A stretch of 64,000 bases of DNA from Lepraria neglecta (Eukaryota > Ascomycota > Lecanoromycetes > Lecanorales > Stereocaulaceae): positions 2,363,501-2,427,500 of the forward strand of contig CM065646.1 in the NCBI GenBank assembly GCA_033220425.1, written 5' to 3'. Below, in pieces: positions 15,201-25,592 of this stretch. How positions within the stretch are numbered: the stretch's first letter is position 1; each line of letters begins with the position of its first letter. A program made the translations under genes and the position numbers. The notes beneath the pieces were generated by a model. That model saw nothing but the letters and a program-made list of their open reading frames with translations, was not told the origin of the DNA and did not search any database.

Positions 15201-16292
15201 ACAAGTTTTTCGGGTGTGATGCCGGCACTAACGAAATGCTTGGCTAGTCGAAGGGATAACGCGTCGAGTTCTTGATATGTCAAATTTCCATCCCATGAAC
15301 ATAACGCGGGCGATTGAGGAGCGCTTTTTGCATGTCGTAAAACAAGATCATGCACACAAGAATCGACTTTCTGCGGGAAGTGCCGATTCCATCTCTGGAT
15401 GTGATCTAGATCTCTCTGAGTGAATAGATCAACTTTGTCTACGGACTGATGCAGATTAGTTAGAATCTCATTGATAGCCGTGGAATATACATTGGCCACG
15501 TTTAATGCAGAGACAGCCGACAAGGTTGATTCGAGATAGTTGAGACCAACGAAGAGGTCGTTTTCTGAAAGGCCGATATGAACAGATACTTCAAACTAGA
15601 TACTTTGTCAGTAAATGCCGCGCAGATGGAAATAGGCGGGGATTTGCAATTCTGACATTATTTAGGCCGTTACTGGCGTAATTCTCATTCACTGGTTTAA
15701 CCACTCCAGACCAGTCTCGATGCTTTTCTTCTCGATATACCAGAGCGGTGTTGATTGGCAGAAAATCTGGCCCAATTGACGGCTGATGAAAGGACGCAAG
15801 GAATTTCGATGGCTGAGATGAAGATTGGACATGTTTCTTGTGCGCTCCTTTCAAAACGTCCAATAGGGAAGTCGTTGCTCCGAAATCTACCTGACAAACG
15901 CTAACAGATGAAGGGGATTTTGAGATCTCTTCTACGTCCGGATTCTTGCACGAACTGTAAGCAAAGCAAACGGAGGGATTGCCCAGATAGCATCGAAGGA
16001 CCAATGCCCAGGCTGCTTGGAAAACAGACAAGGACGAGACATCATTTTCCGTGCAGAATGATCGCAGACGTGGTGTATCTCTAAAAGGGACTTCGGTAGA
16101 TTGGAAACCTCTGTTGATTCCAGCTCTTGAGTCCAAGCAGGGAAAGTATGATTGGGGAAGGTCCTGATGTGAGAGTTGAAGATCTTCGTCTTCGTTCGTG
16201 TTGCCGCCCTTTAGATGAAGCATTGATGTGCCAATTGTGCTGCCCGACCGCTTAGAAATCGACGTCATCTCTTCCTGCAAAGTAGCTGACAT
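12209..16292 (-). CDS. NRPS-like enzyme: partial C-like region, adenylation, carrier, thioester reductase
   Basis: Exons 15657..16292 and 12209..15595 give 1340 aa. The 61-bp intron opens GTCAGA (weak donor) and ends TATCTAG. Residues 1 to about 270 resemble only the C-terminal half of a condensation domain. The adenylation domain (about 280-800) has LFTSGSTGQPKG near 441-451, FDVSMMDVF with the conserved substrate-binding Asp at 487, NCYGPAECG, YKTGDL, GRKDHQLKVRG and SGKIDRK (Lys 797). The carrier domain has GLDSIQ with phosphopantetheine Ser 871. The reductase has the NADPH loop TGATGFLG (954-961) and catalytic YxxxK at 1115/1119. It should activate a carboxylic or amino acid and release it as aldehyde or alcohol. 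A second full module is absent, so it likely handles one substrate. Product unknown. Confidence 0.93.
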
Positions 16293-16345
16293 TTTCCCTG
16301 CTAGATTGAAAGCGAAAGAAAAGATCTGGTCGAATGTGTTGTACT

Positions 16346-16382
16346 GGTACTTTTTTAAGATTGGACATGGGTACTTTTTTAA
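16346..16382. repeat. Two 13-bp direct repeats (GGTACTTTTTTAA)
   Basis: Identical copies at 16346-16358 and 16370-16382, 24 bp apart, lie about 55-90 bp upstream of the NRPS-like start codon. They may be a regulatory site pair or chance AT-rich duplication. Confidence 0.7.
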
Positions 16383-16575
16383 AATACATCTTGACGCCCA
16401 ATCCTAAAGCCGTTGCTAGAGCCATTTGTACTGAAAGTAGAATACATAATTCCCTCAACCTGTCTGTCGAATCTGGTCTACCCCTGCTTCAAACCACGCG
16501 TTCGGAAGGCCAGCGGAGATCCTTCAGACTTCTAATTAGAGCATTATGGTGCCTTGAGGCCCTGTATTCGGCACT

Positions 16576-16636
16576 TGCTCGTTTTCATCCCCGGTTTTCG
16601 TCCCCAGTCTTCCACCATTAGGGATGAAAACGAGCA
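16576..16636. repeat. Perfect 16-bp inverted repeat
   Basis: TGCTCGTTTTCATCCC at 16576-16591 is exactly inverted at 16621-16636, with a 29-bp spacer that contains a partial copy (GGTTTTCGTCCCC). It could form a hairpin or be the ends of a tiny non-coding element. Confidence 0.85.
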
Positions 16637-17741
16637 TTGAGTTCACATAACGCCGAGTCAATGCGGAAGACAAAGCGCATATAGGCAAAGTAGCTCAACC
16701 TCTCGTCTCGCGATGCATGGGGCGATGGTGCTAGAGAGTCGATATGGCCTATGGCGTATACCGCTAAGAGTTCGAACAATTCCCACTTCGCGTCACAGAG
16801 TTGTAGACTCCACATCGAGACAGCAGACATCTTGGCTGCAGAGCTAACCGGCTAGTGCATCTCCTTAGAAAAACGAACGCGGTTTGTTGGGCATGGGCGT
16901 TTAGTAACGACCTCATTTGGGCGTTTGAGGCGTGCACGATGTGGCGCTTTCGTGATTCGCGAGGAAAAGCTCGCCTCATAAAACGATTAGCATTGACCAA
17001 TCCCACGACGGATTCGCGACGTTCGTCTCAAAGAGGGTCGGTCGTCTTCGGTCACGTCTGATGTGATGGAGATGGCGTGCGTAGTTGAATCTAGAACGGA
17101 GAATTCAAGAGCTACGTCGTGAAAATTGAAGTTATCTAGATCCCTGCAAGCGCTGCTCCGGACATGTACGGTGATATGCAAAGTGACCTAGCGACATTGC
17201 AAAAAGCACGTTTTTGTTGATTGGTGCTGCTCTCTGCGCTGCATTCGTGTCGCCTCGAGTTCCGCACTTAAACTCCACGCGAGTGCAATACGACTCCACT
17301 ACCACGAAGATGCACTTGGGATGCTGCAAATGCAACACCGTTACAGCAGCCGGTGCCAGACGATACTTTGTAGATCATGCAAACGGCCCATCGTACGACT
17401 TCGGTCTGCCAGACATGGAAATCATCATCTTCGTCTTGAGACTGGGGAGAAGCTCTCAAGACGTGGACTGAGTCGAACCTGCAGCATTGCATACAGCTCC
17501 CACCTAGTCTACAGATCACACTCTTTACAACCGGGTTTCGTTTAGCCGTCTGCAGGCCATGTTCTTCACAATTCGAGGCTTGATCCGAGTCTGATACACG
17601 TGACAGCTTTCCCAGGTCTAATCGATATCCCTCCTCTAGAGTGGATCTGGTAGAATTTGGATAGCACCATTCACCTCGATCCTCGCCACTAACATCCTCT
17701 CCACTTCTTGACTCTGCCTGACGAGTATTGTGTTGCCCCAA

Positions 17742-19045
17742 ATGGACTACCAAGACTACTCCCAACTTCCACCGCCTGAAATGGGACCAAGGCCTTCGTT
17801 GCTGCCCTTCCTGGCGGACCATCATCTTCCGTACATTGTTCCAGCGATAGTCTACTGGGTCACCAGTATGTCAGATCTGTAAATATTTCAAATACGCCCA
17901 GCTAATAACATTGGGGCAGGTTTCATATTCCACTATATCGATACCAGAGGTCTTCTATCAGCGTACAAACTTCACACCCCTGCCGAGGATCTCACGAAGA
18001 ACCGAGCCACCAAAACCAATGTTATCAAATTTGCGCTTTTCCAGCAAGCATGTCAATGCACCTTGGGATACCTCATGGCTACCGAGGAACAATTTGTCTC
18101 GCACGAGTATGCCATAGCAGCGTGGGCACAAAAGATCCGCTACGGCGAAATCTTGGCCATTCAGTGGATGCGGTATCTTGGGCTTGAATTGGCTTGGATC
18201 GCGGATGATTTCAAAGGCTTTGGATCTGGCTTCCCCGCACCATTCATGCAGGATACCTATGGCAGTAATATTGGCAACTTGTCGCAAGTTGTCCAGCCTC
18301 AAACAGCCATGGTACCTATTACTTTCTCAGCATGGGAATTGATCACCGCGAAGAGCTTCTACTGGATTTTGGTGCCATTGTTCCAGTATATCTCGGTGAT
18401 GGTGCTGGCGGACACAATGCAGTACTTCACCCACCGGGCTTTTCATGTGAACAAATGGCTCTACAGTAAGCTCTATTGCACTTATTCCTTCCATATTATT
18501 TCAACTGATACATCTGAACAGAACATATACACTCAATGCATCACGATATATACGTGCCATATGCTTACGGCGCCTTCTACAACCATCCATTAGAGACTAT
18601 TCCGATAGACATGGTCTTCTTCCCCATGTGCCTTGCAATAGCCCAGCTCGACAATCGCCAAGCTACCATTTTTGGAGCCATTTGGACTTTTAAGACAGTA
18701 GTTGACCATTGCGGATACGATTTCCCGTACAATCCTTGCAACATCGTTTGCCCTCATTCTGTGCTATTTCATGATCTACAGTAAGTTCACCCACCGCATC
18801 AAATCTTTGCATGCGTTACTTACTCATAATGCAGCCATCAAACTTGGGGTATGAAGCACAACTTTTCAGTCTACGGCTCGTTCTGGGATTGGTTGATGGG
18901 AACGCATTGGTCACCGTTTGATCAAAGGGCCCAAGAGAAGTACAAGAGAGGTAAAGTGACTGCTGAAGCCTCTGCAGCAAAGAAGAAATTAAGAGAGAAG
19001 GCACCTGCCATGGTTATCGGAAACTCGACAGCGGTAGAGATCTAA
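17742..19045 (+). CDS. SUR2-type fatty acid/sphingoid hydroxylase, paralogue 1
   Basis: Four exons 17742..17865, 17920..18465, 18522..18780 and 18835..19045 give 379 aa; all introns are GT-AG with CTAAT/CTGAT-type branch sites. The three His boxes of the fatty acid hydroxylase superfamily are present: HRAFH, HSMHH (created by the second splice) and HDLHH (created by the third splice), plus DDHCGY-like VDHCGY. N-terminal PRPSLLPFLADHHLPYIVPAIVYW matches the start of fungal sphinganine C4-hydroxylases. Known Sur2 proteins hydroxylate dihydrosphingosine in the ER. Divergence and clustering with the NRPS-like gene suggest a specialised substrate, but a sphingolipid role is not excluded. The intron pattern differs from the two neighbours: an extra intron near the N-terminus, and the last intron inside the third His box. 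Confidence 0.92.
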
Positions 19046-19811
19046 GTAAGGCAATTAGTGACGAATAGACGTAGAATAGGATTAGCTCGGGTTGCTTGTA
19101 CCAGCAAAGATCTGCTTTTACTTGCGAAGACGCAATCTATCATTTACTGTTTCAGTGGGCGTTCTTCTCCCGTCCAAGAAAACGGAAGAGCCCAAGGCAA
19201 ATTGAAATTTTCGAATAGGGCAATAGTTGCGTGATTCCAGAGCGTGGACTCTGCATATCTGAGGCCGTTCAAGCCGGTTCGCATATCGACCGTGCGTCAA
19301 TTGACCATTTGTAGATCCCCGAAGAGCCTGGAGCCATAGAAGAATCAGATCGAGATCGAAAACCCACGAGCACGCCCGATTGAAATCTAATCATCGATGG
19401 CGTTTTTCGGAAATCCTCGTCCCTTACGTCTCACGCTATGTCGTCGTTGTCCAACTCGCTAGCAACTTCAGGCTAATACTTCTCTAGTGGCTTCTATCTC
19501 ACTACCGCTTTTGACGACATCAGTGTACTATCTGTCCCTGACTCGTCCAAAGATGATTACTGCTCTTCATTTCGGACTGCAGCGCGATTGGCTTAGAAAG
19601 TCATGGCAGAGAGCAGCATTTTCTGTTTTCTTGATCTTGATGGAGGATCTAACCCTCAAGCTATCGGTGCATCATAAGATACTAGTATAACCCGTTAAGA
19701 CGCCTTTCCACTCTCTCGAGCTTTGAGCACTTTTTCAAAGACCTCTACATCGTCTTCCACCAATTCCTCCCCTGCTCTGCTTTCCCTATCGTCATTCTTC
19801 CCCAAACAAAA
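19046..19811. other. Intergenic between hydroxylase paralogues 1 and 2
   Basis: A 67-codon frame at 19487-19690 has no recognisable features. The stretch from 19700 is strongly CT-rich (TCC/CTC repeats) and runs into the next gene. Confidence 0.45.
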
Positions 19812-21184
19812 ATGGAAGGCATCAGTGGCCTCTCCTCAAACACCACCCTCCCCTCCTCCTCCTCCCCCCTCTCCTCCCAACCTACACCCTAACGCCCCTC
19901 CCCCCTCCTCCCCCACCTCTCCGACTTCCACCTCTCCCTCCTCCTCCCAGTAGCGGCATACTGGTTCATGTCCCTAACCTTCCACCTAATCGACAAATAC
20001 GATCTCTGGTCCCAATACCGGATCCACACGCCCGAAGAATTCAAGCAACGAAACCGCGTCTCTGTGCGTGAAGTGCTGCGTTCTGTCATCTTCCAGCAAG
20101 CGATACAGACAGCGCTAGGACTGTGGATTGGATATTTGACGGATCCGGGCGATGAGGTGGGGAGAGAGGAGTTTGAGGTTGCTGTTTGGGCGGGGCGGGT
20201 GCATCGTGCTGTGCAACAAGCTGGAATCTACATTCCTTACGTTTTAGCAACGGTGGGCATTGATGCTAAAACCCTCGAGCATAATATCCACACATATGCA
20301 GCGGCGTTTGGTCCTACGATCGGCACAGCAAATAATAAGCCGCTGGCGCTCATGAATCTGGTCTTTTCCTCGCATGAAGGACAAGCCTGGACGAGTGCCT
20401 ATTCAGCATGGGAGATCTATGCTGCGAAAACGATATACTGGGTTTTGGAGCCTGCGGCACGGTTTGGGATTGCGATTTTCTTTAGTGATAGCTGGCAGTA
20501 TTTCTGGCATCGGGCTATGCATTCGAATCGGTGGATGTATCGTAAGTCGTTTCCCTTAACCGTTTTTACCTTCCTAACCGTCCTCCCTTCGTAACGGTTC
20601 CATTATCGGACCACTCCTACCGGACGGGCTTGAGCCATTGACAGCTTTCTTGTTGGCAGGCAACATGCACGCCCACCACCACAAAATCTACGTCCCCTAC
20701 GCCTTCGGCGCCTTCTACAACACCCTCAGCGAAGCCTTCCTCCTCGACACAATCGGCACGACCCTGTCGCTCATGCTCTCAGGTCTCACAATCCGCCAGA
20801 CTATGTGCTTTAGCACTATATCCGTGATGAAGGGTGTCGATGACCATTGCGGGTATAGGCTGCCGTGGGATCCGCTGCAATGGGGGAATGAGCAGAATAC
20901 GCAGTTTCATGATGTGCATCATCAGAGTTGGGGGATAAAGGTATGTCTATCCAGCCTTTGGGATTCCGGACGAGTTGTTTTAGGACTTGGGAAGTCAAGG
21001 TGACGGTCAATTTTGACTGATGAAAAGGGCCAAAAAACAGAGTAACTACTCCCAGCTTTATACGACGTTCTGGGATCATGTGTGCAATACTGTTTGTCTC
21101 AAGAGCAGCGAGGAGATAGATGAGTTGTACAAGAAGGGTAGGCTAGCTGCGGAGAAGGCGGAGAAGGCGGAAAAGGGACAGTGA
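19812..21184 (+). pseudogene. SUR2-type hydroxylase paralogue 2, with in-frame stop near the N-terminus
   Basis: From the ATG at 19812 the frame reads 26 codons, then TAA at 19890-19892, then continues in the same frame with RPSPLLPHLSDFHLSLLLPV, the conserved family N-terminus. Downstream everything is intact: exons up to 20541, 20660..20940 and 21041..21184, with HRAMH, HAHHH and HDVHH boxes and VDDHCGY. Starting at the next ATG (19968) gives 332 aa lacking about 50 N-terminal residues and part of the first membrane segment. It may be a young pseudogene, a truncated but working enzyme, or a sequence error. No GT-AG intron removes the stop without also deleting conserved sequence. The final His region continues as SNYSQLYTTFWDHV rather than the usual NF pattern. 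Confidence 0.75.
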
Positions 21185-21664
21185 GTAGAGTCTGGTGGAA
21201 CGCGTGTGATTAATGCTTGTTAAGCTTAGGGATGTTGATAAAATGGATGAGGAATTTCGAGAGTTTAGAAGGAAAGCTCAAGCTGTGAGGGATAACTGTC
21301 ATATAGATATTTGAGAACTAGTATTGTGTGTGATGTTACGTTAGCGGGGTATAGATGCATTGCAATGAAAATTGAGGAGTTAACATGCTTAATTCTTGTT
21401 GCGCATGCTTCCTGTTTTCAGAATATGAAGCCTCATTTTCTGGACTGGCCTAATGATGTGGAGTATGCTGCCAACCTCAATTCCATCAAACATACATTTC
21501 GAGTGTCTATGTCATGTGATCATCCACAGAATTCGTTAAAGCATTGATCTAGCCGTCTAATTTTCAGAGCCTACGTCCGACAGCGCACCATAACATCCTT
21601 CACAACATTGACCCAACCCCTACCACACTCAAATTTCTCAACAGCCAACTTGCCGGCCAAAGCT
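21185..21664. other. Convergent intergenic region between hydroxylase paralogues 2 and 3
   Basis: 3' flanks of two converging genes. A 78-codon plus frame at 21311-21547 is not supported by any family feature. Confidence 0.5.
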
Positions 21665-22921
21665 CTACAAATCCTTACCTTCCGCCACAGCCCTCTCAGT
21701 CGACCGGTCAGTCGTCACGGCAATCTCCTTATCCGTGCTCTGGCTCCGCTTAGCAGTCAACTCCCAAACACGCTGGTACCTCTTATCAGCGCCCTCTTTA
21801 TCAGCCCAAGTGGTTCCGAGGAGATTATCCCAGAAGACCGTATAAGTCGAAAAATTATACTGCCATCATCATCAGCCACACAACCCCCCAAACCAACTCC
21901 ACATATCAATGCGTGTAACAACATACCTTCAAACCCCAACTCTGATGATGCAAATCATGAAAAACAGCCCCATTATTATTCGCAAGCCTAAACGGATCCC
22001 AAGGAAAGACATAACCGCAATGATCGCTAATCGTCTTAATAGTCGCGAACGAGCCAAAAAGCATACTCTGCCGCGCCGAGAGTTGCGCTATTTCTCCTGC
22101 AAGGACGAAACTGAGGATATCTAGAAAGAGGGTTTCGAGCCAGTGGGCGTAGACGGCGCCGTAGGCGTAGGAGACGTAGAGGCGGTGGTGTTGGGCGTGG
22201 ACGATGCCTGTGGGAGGTTGTGAGCAGTTTGGTCTTGGGTGCAGGGGGGTAGGGGGGACTTACGGTAGAGTGTCTTGTTAACGTGGCAGAGTCGATGCGT
22301 GAAGTAGATCCATGTGTCGACAACCGTTAGAGCGATTAGATATTGGAACATGGGGACGCAGATGAAGACAACGAGTTTCGCTAGCGAAAGCTCGAAAGAT
22401 GTGAAGCCATGGTTTTGCTCGCTGGAGAGGTAATCGCCAGCCAGAACCTGCGCTAAGCCCGCACTCGTCCCTTTCATCGCAACACCAAGTTTTTTGGCAT
22501 CAATTCCGACAATAGCTAAAGTCATTGGAATGAGGTTCCTCGCATGGCTAATCACACCCGCTGCTCTCTGAATGCGGCAGCTCTCGTCCCCTACCATCGT
22601 AGGCTCGTTCCCGCCAACGTAGTTCAAAAGCAGCCCAATGGAGATTTGCATGACATGATACCGGATGACTGTTTGCAAACACTGCCATCTTGTGACGTGG
22701 TTTCGTTTGAGCTCGTCTTCGGAGGGGTGGATACGCCAGTAGCTGAAGAGATTGTAAGTGTCGAGAAGGTGGAAGAAGGCGGCGGCGATGGCGTAGACGA
22801 TTGTCGGGAGGATGGTTGCGAGGATATTGTCGGACAGGAATGGTAGGAGAGGTACTTGTGGGACTAGTTTGCAGGATGGTGTTGGCGGTGTGGCAAAGAT
22901 AGCGGTTGCGTTTGAAGCCAT
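21665..22921 (-). CDS. SUR2-type fatty acid/sphingoid hydroxylase, paralogue 3
   Basis: Three minus-strand exons, read 22264..22921, 21927..22207 and 21665..21859, give 377 aa. The start at 22921 (MASNATAIF) is preferred over the in-frame ATG 45 bp upstream. His boxes HRLCH, HAQHH and HDLHH and the SDHCGY motif are all present, with several hydrophobic segments (for example LATILPTIVYAIAAAFFHLL). The middle exon is 281 bp, the same length as in paralogue 2, and both flanking introns sit at the same places (after LYR, and after WGLK), so paralogues 2 and 3 share a gene structure that paralogue 1 does not. Likely an ER membrane di-iron oxygenase; substrate unknown. Confidence 0.91.
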
Positions 22922-23997
22922 TATGAGGTTGGTCTTGCAAGACTGAGAGATGGAAAATGTGTACAATCCTCAATGGCTTGGACACTCCGATTGACTGACT
23001 GCTCTAGCAGTCTCAATCAATTGACTAGAACTGCCTGATAATATTACGCAGTGGGGCTGTAACAAAAGAACGAGAAATCCGAAGAGGGCTGGCAAAGCTC
23101 GTGTTCTGTACATGCAACGCTACGTGTCTGCTGTACCAGATGGAGATGCGAGGAGATCAAGTCCGCATATCGGACGTTGCTCCCGTCGACTACACAATTG
23201 TCTCCCAACAATCTTCTAGCCGACGCCGATGTTACTGAGGTATGAGGGAATTGTCTTCATCAATGGTGAGTGTAGGGCAATCTCGATTTTCGAAGCAGTC
23301 GAAAAGACTTGGCATGCACAGTCTTGGCACCTTTTTAGTCGAGACCATAGTCCAAACAGATTGACTTCGTTAATGAGGTATGTTAGCGGGAATTATTGTC
23401 GGTATTTGGGTGCGCTTCGGAGGAGGACCCACAGGTCCCTGCATGATACTTTCCTTTAAGCGACACTAAACCATCGAAGTCTAAGAGAATGGTTTGTTGT
23501 TAATGTAGGAAATGCTCGGTTTCGTGATACGTTTCAATTTTGTTTTTCGGAGGAAGCCTGCATGCATGAACCCCGCACGCCCAACATATGCACTCCGCTT
23601 TGGCCTAGGCCTTGCGGGCATTCTTTACCCCCGGGGTAAAACGTGCGACCTAAATGCCACTTCACTATTGAGAAGTGCATTTTGGCTTGCATCAGGCTTG
23701 AAGTCTACAGATGCCTGCAGAATATTAGCACCTGGCGTCTTTCGTATCCGCTAAGTGTCTGTAGGAGCATGCAGGACGGGATTGAATCTTCAAGATCTTC
23801 AAGAGGAGATTCTCGGACGACAGAGAATCTGCACATGGCTATGAATGGCCAATTGAGGATCGAGTCTCCACATCTTCGGGCTCCCAAGCTAGCTAATTCA
23901 ATCCTCATCTTCCTCCACCACAGTCTTAGGAGAACGGACCAGACGCTCGCTTTATTGCCAAAGACTGAGCTGCGTTTTTCTTCAGCAAATATTGAGC
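22922..23997. promoter_or_regulatory. Divergent intergenic region between hydroxylase 3 and the P5C reductase homologue
   Basis: About 1.1 kb with no supported gene; small frames on both strands lack family features. Likely holds the promoters of both flanking genes. Confidence 0.45.
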
Positions 23998-25084
23998 ATG
24001 ACACCCGCTTATGACGTGGATGTTGCTGCCTCGAACACCCTGACAATCCTTGGTTGTGGTATGTTGTCGTAAGCTACGTTCAATATGTTCACGAAGATGA
24101 CTGAGCTTGCTTCTAGGTACCCTTGGTTCAGCCATTCTTTTTGGCTTGCTGGTTAGTTTGACCGAGAATGGCTCGTCAAGAGGTTCATTGCAAAACGGGA
24201 TAGCCTCCAATGGCAACAAGAAAGGCCTCTCGAACGGCCACACCCACTCTCCCTCAGACCAGGACTTCCAAAAACCCACCCATTTCATAGCCTGCGTCCG
24301 CACCCCCCAGTCTGCAGAAAGACTCCGGGCAGAGCTCTCCAGGTTCCACCATGCACCCGTCACGATCGTCCAAGGCGATAATGTCCGTGCGGTCCAAGCA
24401 GCAGACACCATCCTCCTCGGCTGCCAACCGCAAGACCTAGAATCCTGCCTCGGTGAACCATCCCTCACAAAAGCCCTCAAAGGCAAGCTCCTCATCAGCA
24501 TCCTCGCCGGCGTGACAATCCCCCAGATCGAAGGCATCCTCCACCCCTCAAGCCCCACAACCAAGCCCGCCGCAAAAGCCAATGGCTCTACACGTTCCCA
24601 GGCACCGACTACTATTGTCCGCGCTATGCCTAACACCGCCTCCTTCGTCTGCGCCTCCACAACCGTTATAACTTCGACCTCAACCGCCACAGTCTCCGCC
24701 CTGCATCTCGTCGACTGGCTCTTCGCCACCATCGGTACCGTCACACACATCACTGCTGGCCAATTTGACGCCTGCACTGCCCTCTGCGGCAGCACACCCG
24801 CCTTCTTTGCCCTCTTCATCGAATCCTTGCTAGACGGCGCTGTTGCACTGGGGCTAAAACGCTCAGAAGCCCAAACCATGGCCGCTGAGACTATGAAGGG
24901 GGCTGCCATGCTGATTTTGGCTGGGGAGTCGCCGGATACTTTGAAAGAGAAGGTGGCAACACCGGGAGGGTCGACGATACAGGGGTTGTTAGCGCTGGAA
25001 AGGAAGGCATTAAGAGGAAACGTGGCGGATGCGTTGATCCGGTGTACGGCGGCTGCGGGTTCGCTAGGGGATGGACATTCATGA
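23998..25084 (+). CDS. Pyrroline-5-carboxylate reductase homologue
   Basis: Exons 23998..24058 and 24117..25084 give 342 aa. The intron (GTATGT...TTCTAG) falls inside the NAD(P) loop, which is restored as ILGCGTLGSAIL. Further family marks are the MPNTASFV motif, ALCGSTPAFFALFIE and the C-terminal signature TPGGSTIQGLLALE. Enzymes of this family reduce pyrroline-5-carboxylate to proline with NAD(P)H in the cytosol. The insert at about residues 185-205 (Ser/Pro/Lys-rich) is variable in fungi. It could be the cell's ordinary proline enzyme, or a paralogue recruited as an imine reductase for the neighbouring NRPS-like locus; a genome-wide count of P5CR genes would separate these. Confidence 0.9.
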
Positions 25085-25592
25085 TGACAGACGATGTCGT
25101 TGTGTGGCAAGTGAGGGTAAGCTGGCGTATCTCGTAGCTATTGGAGTAGTCCTGTTTGATCGGAAGGTCAGAGCGAAGAATGGAATGTGGAAAAGCGTCA
25201 TACTTGATAGTTAGCTCACAGGAGGTTAGTTGAGTAGCTCATGCACCGCCAGTGCCTGCAAGATTAGCAGATTTCTGTATGACATTGAAAGTTGCCGTGC
25301 TTTCACTCACAGACCCATCGCTCTGCATTCTATCCTTTGTATATCAGTCTAAAAGGTTAGATCGTGAAACACCATATTCAATGATGCCCTCTGAAAAAGG
25401 GCTAGAGACAATGCACGAAAAGTAGATTGCAAGCATAAATCGCAGGTTTTAAATCATCAGAACATGGCCTCCACCGTCTATACATTTCGGAAAATGCTAT
25501 ACTATTGCATCATGAATACACTTCAGCATTGTCGCTCTATCATCTCGCCATAGTTACCTTCTCAGCTCCTTTCCATCATTGATACACCACCA
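25085..25592. other. Convergent intergenic region
   Basis: 3' flanks of the P5CR homologue and the MFS gene. Nothing else seen. Confidence 0.5.

Larger units (their letters stand above)
16293..17741. promoter_or_regulatory. Divergent intergenic region between NRPS-like gene and first SUR2-type hydroxylase
   Basis: About 1.45 kb between two divergently transcribed genes, likely a shared promoter region. It contains a 13-bp direct repeat close to the NRPS-like start and a 16-bp inverted repeat (listed separately). Small frames here show no recognisable protein. Confidence 0.5.

Noticed and set aside
19822-19950. Intron that would remove the TAA in SUR2 paralogue 2
   Set aside because: A CTAAC-like string and CAG exist, but the intron would delete the conserved PRPSxLP segment and has a poor GTGGCC donor.
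23926-25110. 394-codon minus-strand ORF opposite the P5C reductase gene
   Set aside because: It is the shadow of the P5CR coding frame; the plus strand carries all conserved motifs.
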